Translations under genes and position numbers: made by a program | Source: Strigops habroptila | Taxonomy: Eukaryota; Chordata; Aves; Psittaciformes; Psittacidae | DNA: 64,000 nucleotides | Assembly: GCF_004027225.2 (NCBI RefSeq) | Contig: NC_044288.2 | Span: 3,006,719 to 3,070,718, forward strand | Direction of reading: 5' to 3' | The notes under the pieces: generated by a model | The model's input: only the letters and a program-made list of their open reading frames with translations | Database searches by the model: none | What the model was told of the DNA's origin: nothing | Part shown: positions 1 to 11,570 of the stretch, one piece after another | Numbering within the stretch: the stretch's first letter is position 1 | How the letters are laid out: each line of letters opens with the position of its first letter

Positions 1-705
1 AGCTTGGGCAGAGACTGGATGGAGCAGCCCTGAGGAGAAGGATTTGGGGGTGCTGGGTGAGGAGAAGCTCCCCATGACCCGGCTTCAGTGTGTGCTTGAG
101 CCCAGAACCCCCCCGTGTGCTGGGCTGCACCCCCAGAGCGTGAGCAGCAGCTCAGGGAGGGGATCCTGCCCCTCTGCTGCGCTCTGGGGAGACCCCCCCT
201 GCAGTCCTGGTCCAGCTCTGGGGCAACAGCACCAGAGGGACGTGGAACTGTTGGAGTCCAGAGGAGGCCCCGGAGCTGCTGCGAGGGCTGGAGCAGCTCT
301 GCTCTGGAGCCAGGCTGAGAGAGTTGGGCTGGGGCAGCCTGGAGAAGAGAAGGCTCCTGAAGGGGAGACCTTAGAGCAGCTCCGGTGCCTAAAGGGGCTC
401 CAGGAAACCTGGAGAGGGGCTTTGGACAAGGGCCTGGAGGGACAGGCCAAGGGGAATGGCTTTAACCTGCCAGAGGGGAGATTGAGATGAGCTCTTGGGC
501 AGAAGCTCTTCCCTGTGAGGGTGCTGAGGTGCTGGCACAGGGTGCCCAGAGAAGCTGTGGCTGCCCCATCCCTGGCAGTGTTCAAGGCCAGGTTGGACAC
601 AGGGGCTTGGAGCAACCTGCTCTAGTGGAAGGTGTCCCTGCCCGTGGCAGGGGGTTGGAACTGGAGGAGCTTTGAAGATCCCTTCAACCCAAATCATTTT
701 ATGAC
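1..705 (+). mobile_element. CR1 3' fragment, cut by the window edge
   Basis: Near-identical to the copy at 52330-53020, from the ORF2 C-terminal region through to the 3' tail. It ends in a degraded tail (AAATCATTTTATGAC). Antisense to ZCCHC17. Confidence 0.9.
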
Positions 706-2179
706 TCAGTATAAACTGGTGTCAGACCTTTACCCCCCATGGCCAGCCCTATGCTCATCTGCCGGTGCTGGAGCAGGTGGAAATAGCTGCCCACCCCACT
801 CATCCTGCTCTGTTCGGGTCTCTCATGGACCTGGCTGTTTGCCACTGTTCCCTTATGGAATCACGGGTTCATTCTCTCCCCCTTGGCTTAGCTCCTGGAG
901 GCTGGGGTGTCCTCAGCCAAGGAGGTGGCCTCCCGGAGGACTCCTTGTCCTGGGACTGGCATAACCGTGTCCTTGGACTTGCTGCTTTCTGCTTCCTTGT
1001 GAAACGAGGGCATGGCCCCAGCATCCCTGCCAAGGCAGGGGTGACACAGCAACCCTCCCCTCGTAACACTCTGCAAGCCCAAGGGTACCCTTGAGGTTGT
1101 TGGGGACACTCTTGGCAAGGAAAGGAAGCCAAGTGCTTGGCTTGGGACTCCAGGCTTCTCCCATTACACCCTGTCCTGCAGGGGAATGTAGAACGTGGTT
1201 GTGGTTTATGTTTGGAGCTGGCACTTGACCAGGGTCTGTGTCCCATTGTGCTGCTCCCCAAAGCCTGGGCAGGGCCATGCTCTGAACACCCCCTCATGCA
1301 CCCTTCTTGCAGTTAGAAGTGGTGGTGGTGGGAAGCTGGGCTTTCCATCTGCCTCACACCAAGGCTTTTCCTGCTGTAGTGATCATAGAATCACACTGGG
1401 TTATCAGTGAGGGACCACAAAGGAGGGGAAGGATGTAGCAGCTTATTTAACATGAAACAGAACAACTCTTTTAGGGAGGTGGAAGAGCAAAGACAACACA
1501 TGGACAGAGCTGAACATGGAGCAAAGAGGCCTTTGGGGCTGCAGGGGGAGAGCAGAGAGGTGAGTTCCCCTGGCAGGGAACAGGTTGGTGTAGTTCCACA
1601 ACAGCACCCTGCTCATGGATGTCACCAAAACTGGAATGTCTACATTTTTCCATGGGACAATACCACATCAAAGTCCCCCACCCCCAGATGAAGGGCAGAA
1701 GGAAGTTGTAACAGTCTTTAGAAGCAGCAGCTGGTAAAGAGTTAAAGCTTCCAGAGAAAGGGATGCAGCAAGGAGAATTTTCTCAAGCTTTTCCAGCCTG
1801 TGCACATGGTGAGAAAGTTTGACAAGACCTTAACAAGTGAGAGAGTTCCATTCCCGAGCTTGGGAAACTTTGCTCAGCATGGGAAGGCTGAAGACAGGAC
1901 AGGATGTCACACGCGTTCCTTCAGGCTTGCAGGGGGAAGGGAAGGACACACGTGGACATTGTGCTGCCTGAAACAACAACCTTGTCCCCTTTCTGAGGGC
2001 TTCTTACAGCCCGAGTGCTCACAGCAGCACAGGAAAAGCCCTTTCAGGGCAGCAGTGGAATGAGCACAGCACATGTGCTGGGCTGCAGATCCTGCACGGA
2101 GCAAACCAGCAGGGAAGAGGGTAAAGGGGTGCTACAAGCAAGCTGGAGAGGGGCTTTGGACAACAGCAGTGTCAGGCTC

Positions 2180-2425
2180 CAGCCCTGCTGGATCAGGATT
2201 GCAGGGGGGGGTCCCCAGAGCAAAGCAAAGGGGGAGAATCCCCTCCCTGAGCTGCTGCTCTCGCTCTGGGCGTGCAGCCCAGCACACGGGGGGCCCTGGG
2301 CTCAAGCACACACTGAAGCCGGGTCATGGGGAGCTTCTCCTCACCCAACACCCCCAAATCCTTCTCCTCAGGATTGCTCCATCCAGTCTCCTCCAGCCTG
2401 TGCTGGGGCTTTCCTACTGCTCTCC
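2180..2425 (-). mobile_element. CR1 internal fragment without 3' end
   Basis: Reverse complement of the ORF2 C-terminal region seen at the start of the 52 kb copy. The 3' half is missing. A 20-nt CR1 scrap in the opposite orientation lies at 2142-2162. Confidence 0.85.
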
Positions 2426-3430
2426 TTGTGCCTAAGAAGCTGGCACTAAAGGGGACCACATCACCCAGCAGGCTCCCTCCTGCCCTTTGCAAGGCAAGGT
2501 GCTCCAGGCTATGCCTTAAGAATGTTCCAACAGTTCACTCCTTGTCAAGGTATTTGATTTGAGATAAGACAGGAGTGTCCAGAGCTCTCCAAGACATTTT
2601 TGTCAGGCCCTTTTGTGGAGTTAAGGCCTCCTTCAGAGACTTTATGCCTGTGTCCATGTGAAAAACTGGAATGGATTTCCAGGTATCTCTCTTTGGCTGT
2701 CTCCAGAGGTGGCAGGGATCCTTCTGGGAGGGTTTATACTTAAAGAGAAAAAGCAAAAAGGCAGAATTCCACCCCCCCCAGTTTCATTCCAAACAAGAAT
2801 CTGAAGGTATTAGTGCACCTTGTGCTGGAGTTCCAATCAGAATGAATCTCCTGAGCAGAATCCACTCCATGGCACTGAATAAATGCAGAGAGAGGGAAGC
2901 ACAGAGGACAGCACAGTGTGTGAAGAGCTGAGCCCTAAGCTAATGTCATGTAAGAACTGGTAAAACAAGCACCACCTACAAGGGAGAATGAGCTGAGGCT
3001 GGATGAACCACAGGTCATTGAGCAAACAACAAAGCGAGGTGTGGTTTTGACATGAAGAGACAACATCTGCAGGGAGAATCTGCCTGGAAGCCTTTTCCAT
3101 GTGGGAGGAGCAGCAGCAAGTCTGCCCAGAAGGTATCCCAAGTCTCATTCACTACAGGACCAGCTCAAAACCATCCCAGGGCTGAGTCAATCAATGAATG
3201 TGAGCAGAAGATGGGAGGCTTTTGTTGAATTTAACCTAAAGGGGTTACACCTCCAGCTGACAATGCAGATCTTCTCTTGAAAGGCAGGAGAAGGAAGAGG
3301 AATGGGAAGGGTGCCTGTCTCTCAGCACGCCTGTCTCCCACACCAGCTCAGCACAGGCACGCTGCTGGTTCCCATGGGAGCTCCTTCACCCTGGGACCCA
3401 AGGGGGAAAGTGAAAGGGTGCAGCCACGTG

Positions 3431-3840
3431 CTGGTGCAGCCAGGCTGAGAGAGCTGGGCTGGGGCAGCCTGGAGAAGAGAAGGCTCCTCAAGGGGACACC
3501 TTAGAGCAGCTCCAGTGCCTAAAGGGGCTCCAGGAAACCTGGAGAGGGGCTTTGGACAAGGGCCTGGAGGGACAGGCCAAGGGGAATGGCTTTAACCTGC
3601 CAGAGGGGAGATTGAGATGAGCTCTGAGGCAGAAGCTCTTCCCTGGGAGGGTGCTGAGGCGCTGGCACAGGGTGCCCAGAGAAGCTGTGGCTGCCCCATC
3701 CCTGGCAGTGTTCAAGGCCAGGTTGGACACAGGGGCTTGGAGCAACCTGCTCTAGTGGAAGGTGTCCCTGCCCGGGGCAGAGGTTGGAGCTGGATGAGCT
3801 TTAAGCTCCCTTCCAACACAAACCATCCCATGATTCTATG
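3431..3840 (+). mobile_element. CR1 3' fragment
   Basis: 5'-truncated copy of the main young family ending in the CR1 tail ATGATTCTATG. Confidence 0.92.
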
Positions 3841-4603
3841 AGCCCAGAGTATCCCTGTGGGGAGACAAAAGAGCACCCAGAAACTGCAAGGAAGGATCAG
3901 ATCAAGGAAGGAGAAAGTGTTGACTGTGAGCAACCAAAAATGTTCCAGCTCTTGCCGTGATACTGAAGGGATATGGGTAGAGAGCAGTTCCCTGTCTACT
4001 CATCTGAAAACAAAGCTCTCCATTCATGTCACAGCACTGGATGAGATGGGACAATCTGCACTAGGTAGATTGAGCTATTTCTGCTGTGCGTAGATCCCCA
4101 GGGGCTCCAGGCAAACAGGGAAGCACGTGGAGGCTCCCAGACAAGCTCACAGCAGGCACTCGAGACAACAAGGGAGCTATTCACATCGAGGATCCCACAT
4201 CCTGCCTCTGGAAAGCTCAAAGCAGCACTGGAAACATCAGAAAACTTTTGATCTCCTCCTTGAGAAGGGAAGAGGATCAAAGGAAGCAGCAGGATTGAAA
4301 GGAAAGCTGTTAATCCACAAAAACCCCCCCAAAACTAGTAACAAATTCAGGATAGTGGCCCAGATCTCCTGTAGTCTCGAGCAGGGAGAGACTCCACTGG
4401 GAATCCCCACCCCAGTGGACAGGCACTGATACAACAAGGAGCTGTTTGCACACCTCAGGGTCATTCCTCCCCCCCCAGCAGTTACAGAAGCCTGAGACAA
4501 ACCATCTTCAAGAGAAATCATCCTCATTGTTAGAGGAAGGAGAAGCCAAGGCAGGAGGAACCAGCCCAGCTGCTCCCATTCTGCTCCATGGCAAGAGATG
4601 TTC

Positions 4604-4737
4604 TTCCCTGTGAGGGTGCTGAGGCGCTGGCACAGGGTGCCCAGAGAAGCTGTGGCTGCCCCATCCCTGGCAGTGTTCAAGGCCAGGTTGGACACAGGGG
4701 CTTGGAGCAACCTGCTCTAGTGGAAGGTGTCCCTGCC
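4604..4737 (+). mobile_element. CR1 fragment truncated at both ends
   Basis: Covers only the GAGGGTGCTGAGGC to GTCCCTGCC part. It lacks the tail, which points to a post-insertion deletion. Confidence 0.88.
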
Positions 4738-5817
4738 TCATCCAGGATGGAACCAGGCAACAGGATCTACAATCAAGGGTGATCCTGTTGCTGCTACTGG
4801 ATCCAGAGCACTACCAAGCAAATGAGACTTCAGCCACCAGAGTCAGTCACTCTGGAATGGTCTGAATGTTGCCATCAAAACAGACTCCTCCATTCCCAAT
4901 TGCCAACATCTGCAGCCTCTCCTGCTGGGACCAGCCCTGGTTTAACTCCACAGTGAGCCTGGGAAGAACTGAGCCCTCAGAAGTTGGTCCTTATCATGCA
5001 ATTGCTAACACTGTCCTTGTCCCTCTCCTGGAAGACCCAACTGCAGCACCTCTTCTGCCTGTTGCCTCTCTCCAGGGATACAGACAGGTCACAGAGCTGG
5101 AAAAAGAGAGGAAAGAAGAGAGGAAGGGCTTTGGAAGTGCAATTGGAAGTTGGACTCCAGCTGTGAAGGGGCTGATGAACAGTTTGTTTACTGAAGTCTA
5201 AAGTTGGAATACTCGAGGCTGTATAAATACACTGAGCAGCTCCTGGTTTGGATTCAGGTCTCCCCTATGCTTCACAGCAGCTCTGAAGGCAGAGCTCAAA
5301 CACTGGATGTAAAAGCTCTCTTATCTCTTGACATTTTCCCATGGACAAGAATTGCTGCAGAGCCTCAAGCAGAGAGTGCTCCCTGAGCAAACACAACTGG
5401 TGCTTTTCCCTCCATGGGGGCAGATAAGCCCAGAGCACATGGCACTGCCTGGGTCAGGCCACCCGCTGCAGGGGACAGCAGGGCACGAGGAGAGAGAAGG
5501 GAGCAGAAAGAGGGATTCAGGGAACTGGAGCAATTTCTATAGAGCCTCACAAAAAGCAGGGTAAAAATCCTCCTTTTCTCACTCAAATACCTTTTGAGGA
5601 TGGCGGGTTACAGCACAAAAGCACCTTAAAGAGGGTTTAACAAGAAGAAAGGGAGAAAGTAGGAGAATTAGCCAAAGTTCCTGCTTTGCTCCAGAACTGA
5701 GCCACCTCCTCAGCCCAGAGCTGGCTGCTCCCAAGCACGGTGCTGTAGTAACTCAGATGTAGCTACACAGGACAAGTGGGGCTCATTTTTCCAGGCCAGC
5801 AGCAGGGCACCTCGTAC

Positions 5818-5966
5818 CTTTTTCCTTTTCTTTGAAGGCTCATCAGCCAGGCTGGTCTTTTTGTGTCTTTCATGTCCTCCTGCTGCCACTTCCTCTTCTT
5901 CCTCTTCTGGAATGAGGCTGTATTTGGTACCTCCAGGCTGCACAAAACACTCCTTGGCAAAATGAC
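5818..5966 (-). CDS. ZCCHC17: ZCCHC17 exon 7: second half of zinc knuckle, acidic and basic tail
   Basis: 149 nt encoding GHFAKECFVQPGGTKYSLIP, six consecutive glutamates, then a basic segment ending SKKRKK. It supplies His133 and Cys138 of the knuckle. Donor AAG/GTACGA, phase 0 end, so the C-terminal exon lies to the left of the window. Confidence 0.93.
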
Positions 5967-8900
5967 CTGGAAAACAGTGTTTGAAGGAGAAAGCCATCTC
6001 TTTTTAAATATTATTCCTTTGTTCAAACTCTATTTCAGACACCTGAAATGCTGCCAATGATCATCTTATTAAACCACAATCAGAGAACCCATGTTTTGAC
6101 CCAACCTCTCAGCTAGTTTAACATGCCCTGATTAAACAAGCCAGGAGCAAACACAACCCAGGTCATTCTGGAAAGATTAGTCAGGCAAAACACTAAGATG
6201 CTCTTGTCTGAACAGGGCGAGTGGTAGAAACGTGTCTGTGCAAGGGCTTGAACAGGAAAGGTGGATGGGAAAGAGTAAATTGGTGTGACAGGCACATGGT
6301 ATGAGACCAAAGCCACAGACAGTGAGGAAAGCAGCTCATTCTGCTTCAATCCTTTCTGCTCTGGAGACATCAAAGTTGACCTACATATAATTGTAGTGGA
6401 AGCTGCATCTGCCCACCCCTTAGAGGGGACATCAGTGTTAAAACACAGACTGGAAACACACAGAATCCAGTTTAAAGTTTAGGGGATTCTTTCAAGTGGT
6501 ATTTTAAAGATGGTTACCCCCCACTGCAGAGAACCAGATTGGCACTAACCTTCTCCAGAAGAGCATTAACTACTTTGAGGCTCTGGGGTGAAGACACGTG
6601 TATTTCTTCAAATGCAAAGCTAGAACAAGGCCTCATTAACAAGAGGCATTAACACAAATCTTGTGAGAAGGGAACCTGTATGGGCCTGCACTCAGCAGGA
6701 AGCTCAAATGTGACTTGAACAAACAAACCTCTACAGAAGGATTCAGCCAAGTCTTTCCTCTTCATAACAAGAGATAACAAATGGAGTTCTCCAAGACCCA
6801 TGGAAGCAAAACTCAGTCCTTACACACATCATGAGCAGGATGTGGATACAATCCAGCCTACAGGTCACTAGCTGGTTGGAACAAGGCAGCCCCTAAACGT
6901 ACCTTTGCACCCACACTTCTTGCACACAGTGTTGAGGACAGCTTCAAGTGTGATCTTCTGACTCGTGTAGTCTCTGAACGTGCGTCTTTTCCTCTCATCC
7001 TGACTGGAAAGGGAAGGACAGTTCCATTGTCAATCCATCCTCACCTCCAAGCAAATAGTTACATGGACACAACCTAAACACAGTTGTTTTTCAATGCTGC
7101 TTGAAAAGTAGCACTTGTGAAACCAAAGAATGGAGCTGAGCAACTGCTCATGACAACACACCATGTTGTTAACAGTGTGCTGCCCCATCATCTTCTGCTT
7201 CTGAGGTGAACTGAGCTCTCTCCCCACAGAGCAGACAAACACAGGGAGCTGCAGATGTGTCCTTTATGCTAACATCTGTATTTGCTACATGAACACACAC
7301 ATCTGTAACGTGCCCAGTGTGAAAATAAAGTGATTTTATCTTTTACAAGGGCCTAGAGGGACAAGGGGAATGGCTTTAACCTGCCAGAGGGGAGACTGAG
7401 ACGAGCTCTGAGGCAGAAGCTCTTCCCTGTGAGGGTGCTGAGGCGCTGGCACAGGGTGCCCAGAGAAGCTGTGGCTGCCCCATCCCTGGCAGTGTTCAAG
7501 GCCAGGCTGGACACAGGGGCTTGGAGCAACCTGCTCTAGTGGAAGGTGTCCCTGCCCGTGGCAGGGGTTGGAGCTGGAGGAGCTTTAAGCTCCCTCCCAA
7601 CACAAACCACTCTGGGATTCTGACCTGCACGAGATGTCACCAAAAGACAAAAAAAGGACCATAAAAAGTAGATAAAGAAGCTCTGAAACACTCAAGCACT
7701 TAAGATTTGATTTCTTAGTATGTGAAGTGAGACAAACGCTCAGGTGGAGCAAGTGTCCTTCCTGCACAAGCTCATGCCCATCACAACATAGGAATGAAAA
7801 CCCTGCTGCAGTCTCCTCCAGCTCCTGCCTCTAAGGAGTGTATCCAAGGGATTGCCTCCGGCCAGACAGCAGCAGGCTCAGGCAGGGCCCCTCAGCCCCC
7901 AAAGGAGGGCAGCTCTAGGAGGGGTATGGCAGGAGGAAAAGGCAGCAGCACCCTGGCTGGTCTGTCAGATCCTGCTCAGTAGATTTACCTACTCAAGGGA
8001 AACATTGTTTGGATCGAGGTCTTTTCCTGTGCCTTGGTTAACAACCTTCATGGAGAGGGAAAGCTTCAGCTTGTCATCCTTCACCTGAAAGAGAGGAGTC
8101 ATGACAATGTTGTTAGTTCATACACTGTCACTGGAGGCCTATTGAGAAGGAAGGAAAGGCTGGTTAGCAAAGAGCAGCACCACAAAGGATATTGCACCAA
8201 AGTGCTTTTGTTCTGTTGTCTGTAGCTGCATTTAGTGTTGTAGCCAGGAAACCTGTTTCTGTTAAGTAGCTACTGCAGTCATAAGACTGAATATAGAAGT
8301 TATAGAAGCACAGAATCAACCAGGCTGGAAAATACCTTTAAGATCATCCAGTCCAACCATTCCCAGCACTGCCAAGGCCACCACTAACCCATGGCACTGA
8401 GGCCTCGGTTACACGGTGTGTGAACACTTGCAGGGACGGTGACTCCAGCCCTGCCCTGGGCAGCCTGTTCCAATGCCTGAGCACCCTCTGGGGAAGGAAT
8501 TGTTCCTCAGCTCCATCTAAACCTCCCCTGGTGCAGCCTGAGGCCGTTTCCTCTTGTCTTATCCCTTGGGAGCAGAGACCAGCCCCCTCCTGGTGGTGAT
8601 ACTTACTTGAAAGCAAAGATTTCAGCTGCTTCCAAGAACACTCTGTCTCTCAAACCAGTTTGAGACCCCTGTTTCCATCAGCTTTTCCCTTGGGATCTTC
8701 TCAAATTGCTCACTTAGCCACCAAATCACACACTTAAGGCTGCGAAGGGGTGGCAGGGGAAGAAAGGGAAGGATTTTGCTGCTTTTAAGCCAAAAGCTTT
8801 GATGAAATCCCTGTTCTGTTGCAAGTCACCAAGGCCTCATGCCCAAAGTCATGTCTGGAGATAAAGAGAATCCAGTTGTGTGTAAAACAGAGCCCCCCAA

Positions 8901-10934
8901 ACCCCAGCACAGCACCAGGAACACACAGCCCCCCAGTGCAGCTCTCAGGGGGTTGCAGGATATTGCATCTACAAAGGAAACAAGAATGAACGTTACCTCT
9001 TTCCCAATGAGCTTCACCCACACTTTGTCTCCAACATCCACTATCTCCGAGGGCTTATCCACGCGGCAGGAGGACATGTGGGTCCTGTGGACAAGGCCTG
9101 GCCATGGGTTTGGAAGAGAAGGAGGAGATAAATTAAGCCAAGTCTCCACTGAAGCTCAGAACAGGCAGAGAATTGATCTCTAAATAGACACATATTGGGG
9201 GGGTGCTCAAAAATTCGTTGATTAACTGATTTAAACTGATCATGCCCTGGGGGTGCACAAAACCAAAACCCTTTGGAGACCACAGAGAAAGTGCTCAGTG
9301 GTTCCCCTAAGCAAAAGGAACCATTTCCTTCCTCCAGGACCTTCTGTAGCAAGAACTTGCAGCAATGAGACACGGAAAAGCTCATCAAGACCTGCTCCAA
9401 CTCAACCCAGAGAAGCAGATCCTCTAAAGCAACGTCTTTGTACTCAACACACCATGTGCTCAGAAGGAACAGCACAGCAGCAGTCACAGCTCTCCCTTCC
9501 TGCCTGGGTATTGGGGGCTAAAGAGCCTGTTTCAAACAATCCCAGAGTGGTTTGGGTTGGAAAGGACCTTAAGATCATCAAGTTCCAACCCCCTGCCATA
9601 GGCAGAGACGGGTTGTGAGTGCCAGGACTTGCCACAGCATCCCCCAGGCACTGTTCCTCCTGTACAAGGAGTTTGTTTCCTTTGCCACAAACACAGATGG
9701 AGCTGGAAACCAGCTTTTCCTCTTTAGTGTTTCATTTGAGCTTCATTTCAATCATGTTTATTTAACTCAGTTGGGCAAAGCAGCAAACTGCAAACGATAC
9801 CTATAGTTTGTTCAATACCTTCAAATGATCCTCTAAAACAACCTGAAGTTACCAAAAAGCCTCCCGAGTCGTTATGGTATTCATGCAAACACACCATCAG
9901 GTGGTAAATACCTTTTGAGAAGCCCAATTTCCTCCTAATTTAGGAAAAAAATACCTTTTTGTGAGCTTTTCATGAGCCTTTAATGTCACAATCAACTGCC
10001 AGAGACAAACACCCCACCAGGGAACTCCAGCTGCACAACAGCAGAGAAACAAACCTTGTTTCCTGCAGCCTGGGATTTTGATGAAGGCCCCATATTCTGT
10101 CACAGCAGCAACCTGGGGAGGAAAGGGACACAAAGCCCTGCACAAAACACCCACTTTCAAAGCACACGTTAGAGCAGGCAAAAGAAGCCCCCGTGGTTCT
10201 CCTCCTTTCCTTCAGGTTTAGATATCGGGGCAGGTTAGAGCAGTGCTGGGTAATTTGGGAGTGGGTATGGTCAGGCAAGCACTCCCTGTGAGACAGAGCA
10301 GTACCTTGTACACACACACATATCATAGAATCAAACTGGTTTGGGTTGAAGGGACCTTAAAGCTCATCCAGCCCAACCCCTGCCATGGGCAGGGACACCT
10401 TCCACTAGAGCAGGTTGCTCCAAGCCCCTGTGTCCAACCTGGCCTTGAGCACTGCCAGGGATGGGGCAGCCACAGCTTCTCTGGGCACCCTGTGCCAGCG
10501 CCTCAGCACCCTCACAGGGAAGAGCTTCTGCCTCAGAGCTCATCTCAATCTCCCCTCTGGTAGCTTAAAGCCATTCCCCTTGGCCTGTCCCTACAGGCCC
10601 TTGGCCAAAGCCCCTCTCCAGGTTTCCTGGAGCCCCTTTAGGCACTGGAGCTGCTCTAAGGTCTTCCCTTCAGGAGCCTTCTCTTGTCCAGGCTGCCCCA
10701 GCCCAGCTCTCTCAGCCTGTCTACATATCTATACATGTGTACAAACCACACAGACACATGTACATAAGTGTGTACAAGTGGTTCAGAAACTACCATTGAA
10801 CTAAGCAGAAACTAACCCAACAAAATAAAGCGATGAAGAAGCCCCACGCTGCCCGTCCCCCGGGCCCTGACCACAGGCAATGCCCTCAATACCTCTCCCT
10901 GGAAGATGCTGTAGAGCTCGGGCAGCACCTCCAT
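5818..10934 (-). CDS. ZCCHC17: ZCCHC17 (S1 domain and CCHC zinc-knuckle nucleolar protein), partial CDS
   Basis: ZCCHC17 (pNO40/PS1D) is a nucleolar RNA-binding protein linked to the 60S ribosomal subunit and, in later work, to splicing regulation. Six coding exons are read on the minus strand: 10934-10893, 10112-10055, 9097-8997, 8084-7993, 7003-6903 and 5966-5818. Joined phases are consistent and give 181 codons. An S1 domain spans about residues 12-85 (QGEV..., EYGAFIKIPG, HRTHMSS, VGDKVWVKLIG). A zinc knuckle C125-X2-C128-X4-H133-X4-C138 crosses the exon 6/7 junction, followed by an acidic run and a basic KKRKK tract. The lysine-rich C-terminal exon known from mammals (about 60 residues, from memory) is not in the window; the last visible donor is at 5817-5816. 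The start has a strong context (G at -3 and +4). It is transcribed head-to-head with SNRNP40. Confidence 0.95.
6903..7003 (-). CDS. ZCCHC17: ZCCHC17 exon 6: basic linker and first zinc-knuckle cysteines
   Basis: 101 nt encoding QDERKRRTFRDYTSQKITL and then AVLNTVCKKCGCK. This gives Cys125 and Cys128 of the CCHC knuckle. Acceptor CCCTTTCCAG, donor AAG/GTACGT, phase 1 end. Confidence 0.95.
7347..7622 (+). mobile_element. CR1 3' fragment
   Basis: Main family, from the GGGCCTAGAGGGACAAGG segment to the tail TCTGGGATTCTGA. Antisense to ZCCHC17. Confidence 0.9.
7993..8084 (-). CDS. ZCCHC17: ZCCHC17 exon 5: end of S1 domain
   Basis: 92 nt encoding VKDDKLKLSLSMKVVNQG through PNNVSL, ending in phase 2. 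The donor used must be GTAGGT at 7992, because it joins to exon 6 as GA/T CAG (D-Q). A second, better-looking donor (TAG/GTAAAT) lies 4 nt downstream and would put an in-frame TAG into the message. Confidence 0.9.
8300..8602 (-). mobile_element. CR1 3' fragment, second subfamily
   Basis: Starts with the inverted tail CACAGAATCAACCAGG and continues through the CCATGGCACTGAGG and CTCCATCTAAACCTCCCC blocks. Same subfamily as the copy in SNRNP40 intron 1. Confidence 0.9.
8997..9097 (-). CDS. ZCCHC17: ZCCHC17 exon 4: S1 domain core
   Basis: 101 nt encoding GLVHRTHMSS through VGDKVWVKLIGKE. This includes the S1 signatures 'GLVH' and 'VGDKVWVK'. Donor GTAACG, phase 0 end. Confidence 0.95.
9537..9611 (-). 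mobile_element. CR1 3' end, very short
   Basis: Inverted GGTTTGGGTTGGAAAGGACC ... CCAACCCCCTGCCATAGGCAG. About 70 bp. Confidence 0.85.
10055..10112 (-). CDS. ZCCHC17: ZCCHC17 exon 3: S1 domain, first strands
   Basis: 58 nt encoding VAAVTEYGAFIKIPGCRKQ, the characteristic beta-strand/GAF stretch of an S1 fold. The acceptor is TTTCCTCCCCAG. The donor AAG/GTTTGT is weak after position +2. Ends in phase 1. Confidence 0.93.
10324..10723 (-). mobile_element. CR1 3' fragment
   Basis: Main family, inverted tail CATAGAATCA at the left, 5' truncation at the right next to a TG/CA-rich stretch. Sense to ZCCHC17. Confidence 0.92.
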
Positions 10935-11028
10935 GGCTGCAGCCTCGTGTTGTCCAGGTGGGAGCTCCCCACAGCAGCTGAATTCACTCAGGGCACAGCA
11001 CATCCACCACCCGGGGGCGGGGAGATGC
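10893..11028 (-). CDS. ZCCHC17: ZCCHC17 exon 2: 5' UTR plus initiator codon
   Basis: The acceptor is a T/C tract ending CCCCAG at 11029-11030. The leader holds the end of the uORF, whose TGA comes before the main ATG at 10934. The coding part, 10934-10893, encodes MEVLPELYSIFQGE, the start of the S1 domain region. The donor is GTATTG at 10892, phase 0. Confidence 0.9.
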
Positions 11029-11102
11029 CTGGGGAAAAAATAGTTGATTAATACATGAAAGTTCGTGCAGACAAGCTGATGCACAGGCAACAGTGGTTAT
11101 TT

Positions 11103-11376
11103 CATAGAGTCATGGGATGGTTTGGGTTGAAGGGAGCTTAAGATCATCCAGTTCCAACCCTTGCCACGGGCAGGGACACCTTCCACTAGAGCAGGTTGCT
11201 CCAAGCCCCTGTGTCCAACCTGGCCTTGAACACTGCCAGGGATGGGGCAGCCACAGCTTCTCTGGGCACCCTGTGCCAGCACCTCAGCACCCTCACAGGG
11301 AAGAGCTTCTGCCTCAGAGCTCATCTCAATCGCCCCTCTGGCAGGTTAAAGCCATTCCTCTTGTCCCATCCCTACA
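11103..11376 (-). mobile_element. CR1 3' fragment in ZCCHC17 intron 1
   Basis: Main family, inverted tail CATAGAGTCATGGG. It lies between non-coding exon 1 and exon 2, about 70 bp from the CpG-island promoter. Confidence 0.92.
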
Positions 11377-11446
11377 TTTCACCTTGACTTAAGCCACAAC
11401 CAGCACCAACCCCCGACCGCCCCTGCCCTCGCACCGCGGCGCTCAC

Positions 11447-11570
11447 CGCCGCGGGGAGCCGACGCCATACGCGGGAAGCTGCGCTGAGCCCGAGGCGGAG
11501 CCGGGCCCTGACACGGAGTCCCGTCAGCGCCCGCCTCAGTGCCTCCCGCCCGCCGCCATTTTGCCCCTCC
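11447..11570 (-). other. ZCCHC17: ZCCHC17 non-coding exon 1 (5' UTR) with uORF start
   Basis: A GC-rich leader ends in a good donor (GCG/GTGAGC) with its GT at 11446-11445. The 5' boundary is a guess, placed near the YY1-like motif at 11552-11563. The exon carries an ATG at 11468-11466 that opens a short upstream reading frame running into exon 2. It is inferred as exon 1 because exon 2 begins at a clear acceptor (11028) and contains only 94 nt of leader before the main ATG. Confidence 0.6.

Larger units (their letters stand above)
1..5817 (-). other. ZCCHC17 terminal intron (incomplete)
   Basis: No exon was recognised here. A minus-strand lysine-rich exon would show as long CTT/TTT/GTG runs on the plus strand, and none is present outside exon 7. 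The stretch holds four CR1 fragments (1-705, 2180-2425, 3431-3840, 4604-4737) and otherwise unremarkable unique sequence. A small CR1-tail-like scrap (CATAGAATCA) sits near 1384. Confidence 0.6.
5967..10892 (-). other. ZCCHC17 introns 2-6
   Basis: The introns between the coding exons carry CR1 fragments at 7347-7622 (antisense to the gene), and at 8300-8602, 9537-9611 and 10324-10723 (sense). Next to the 5' end of the last copy is a TG/CA-rich stretch at 10724-10780. I saw no snoRNA-like C/D or H/ACA structure, but I could not test folding. Confidence 0.5.

Noticed and set aside
2142-2425. CR1 5' inversion of the twin-priming type (short plus scrap next to a minus fragment)
   Set aside because: The plus-oriented scrap is only about 20 nt and the 3' end is absent, so the arrangement cannot be told from chance or later deletion.
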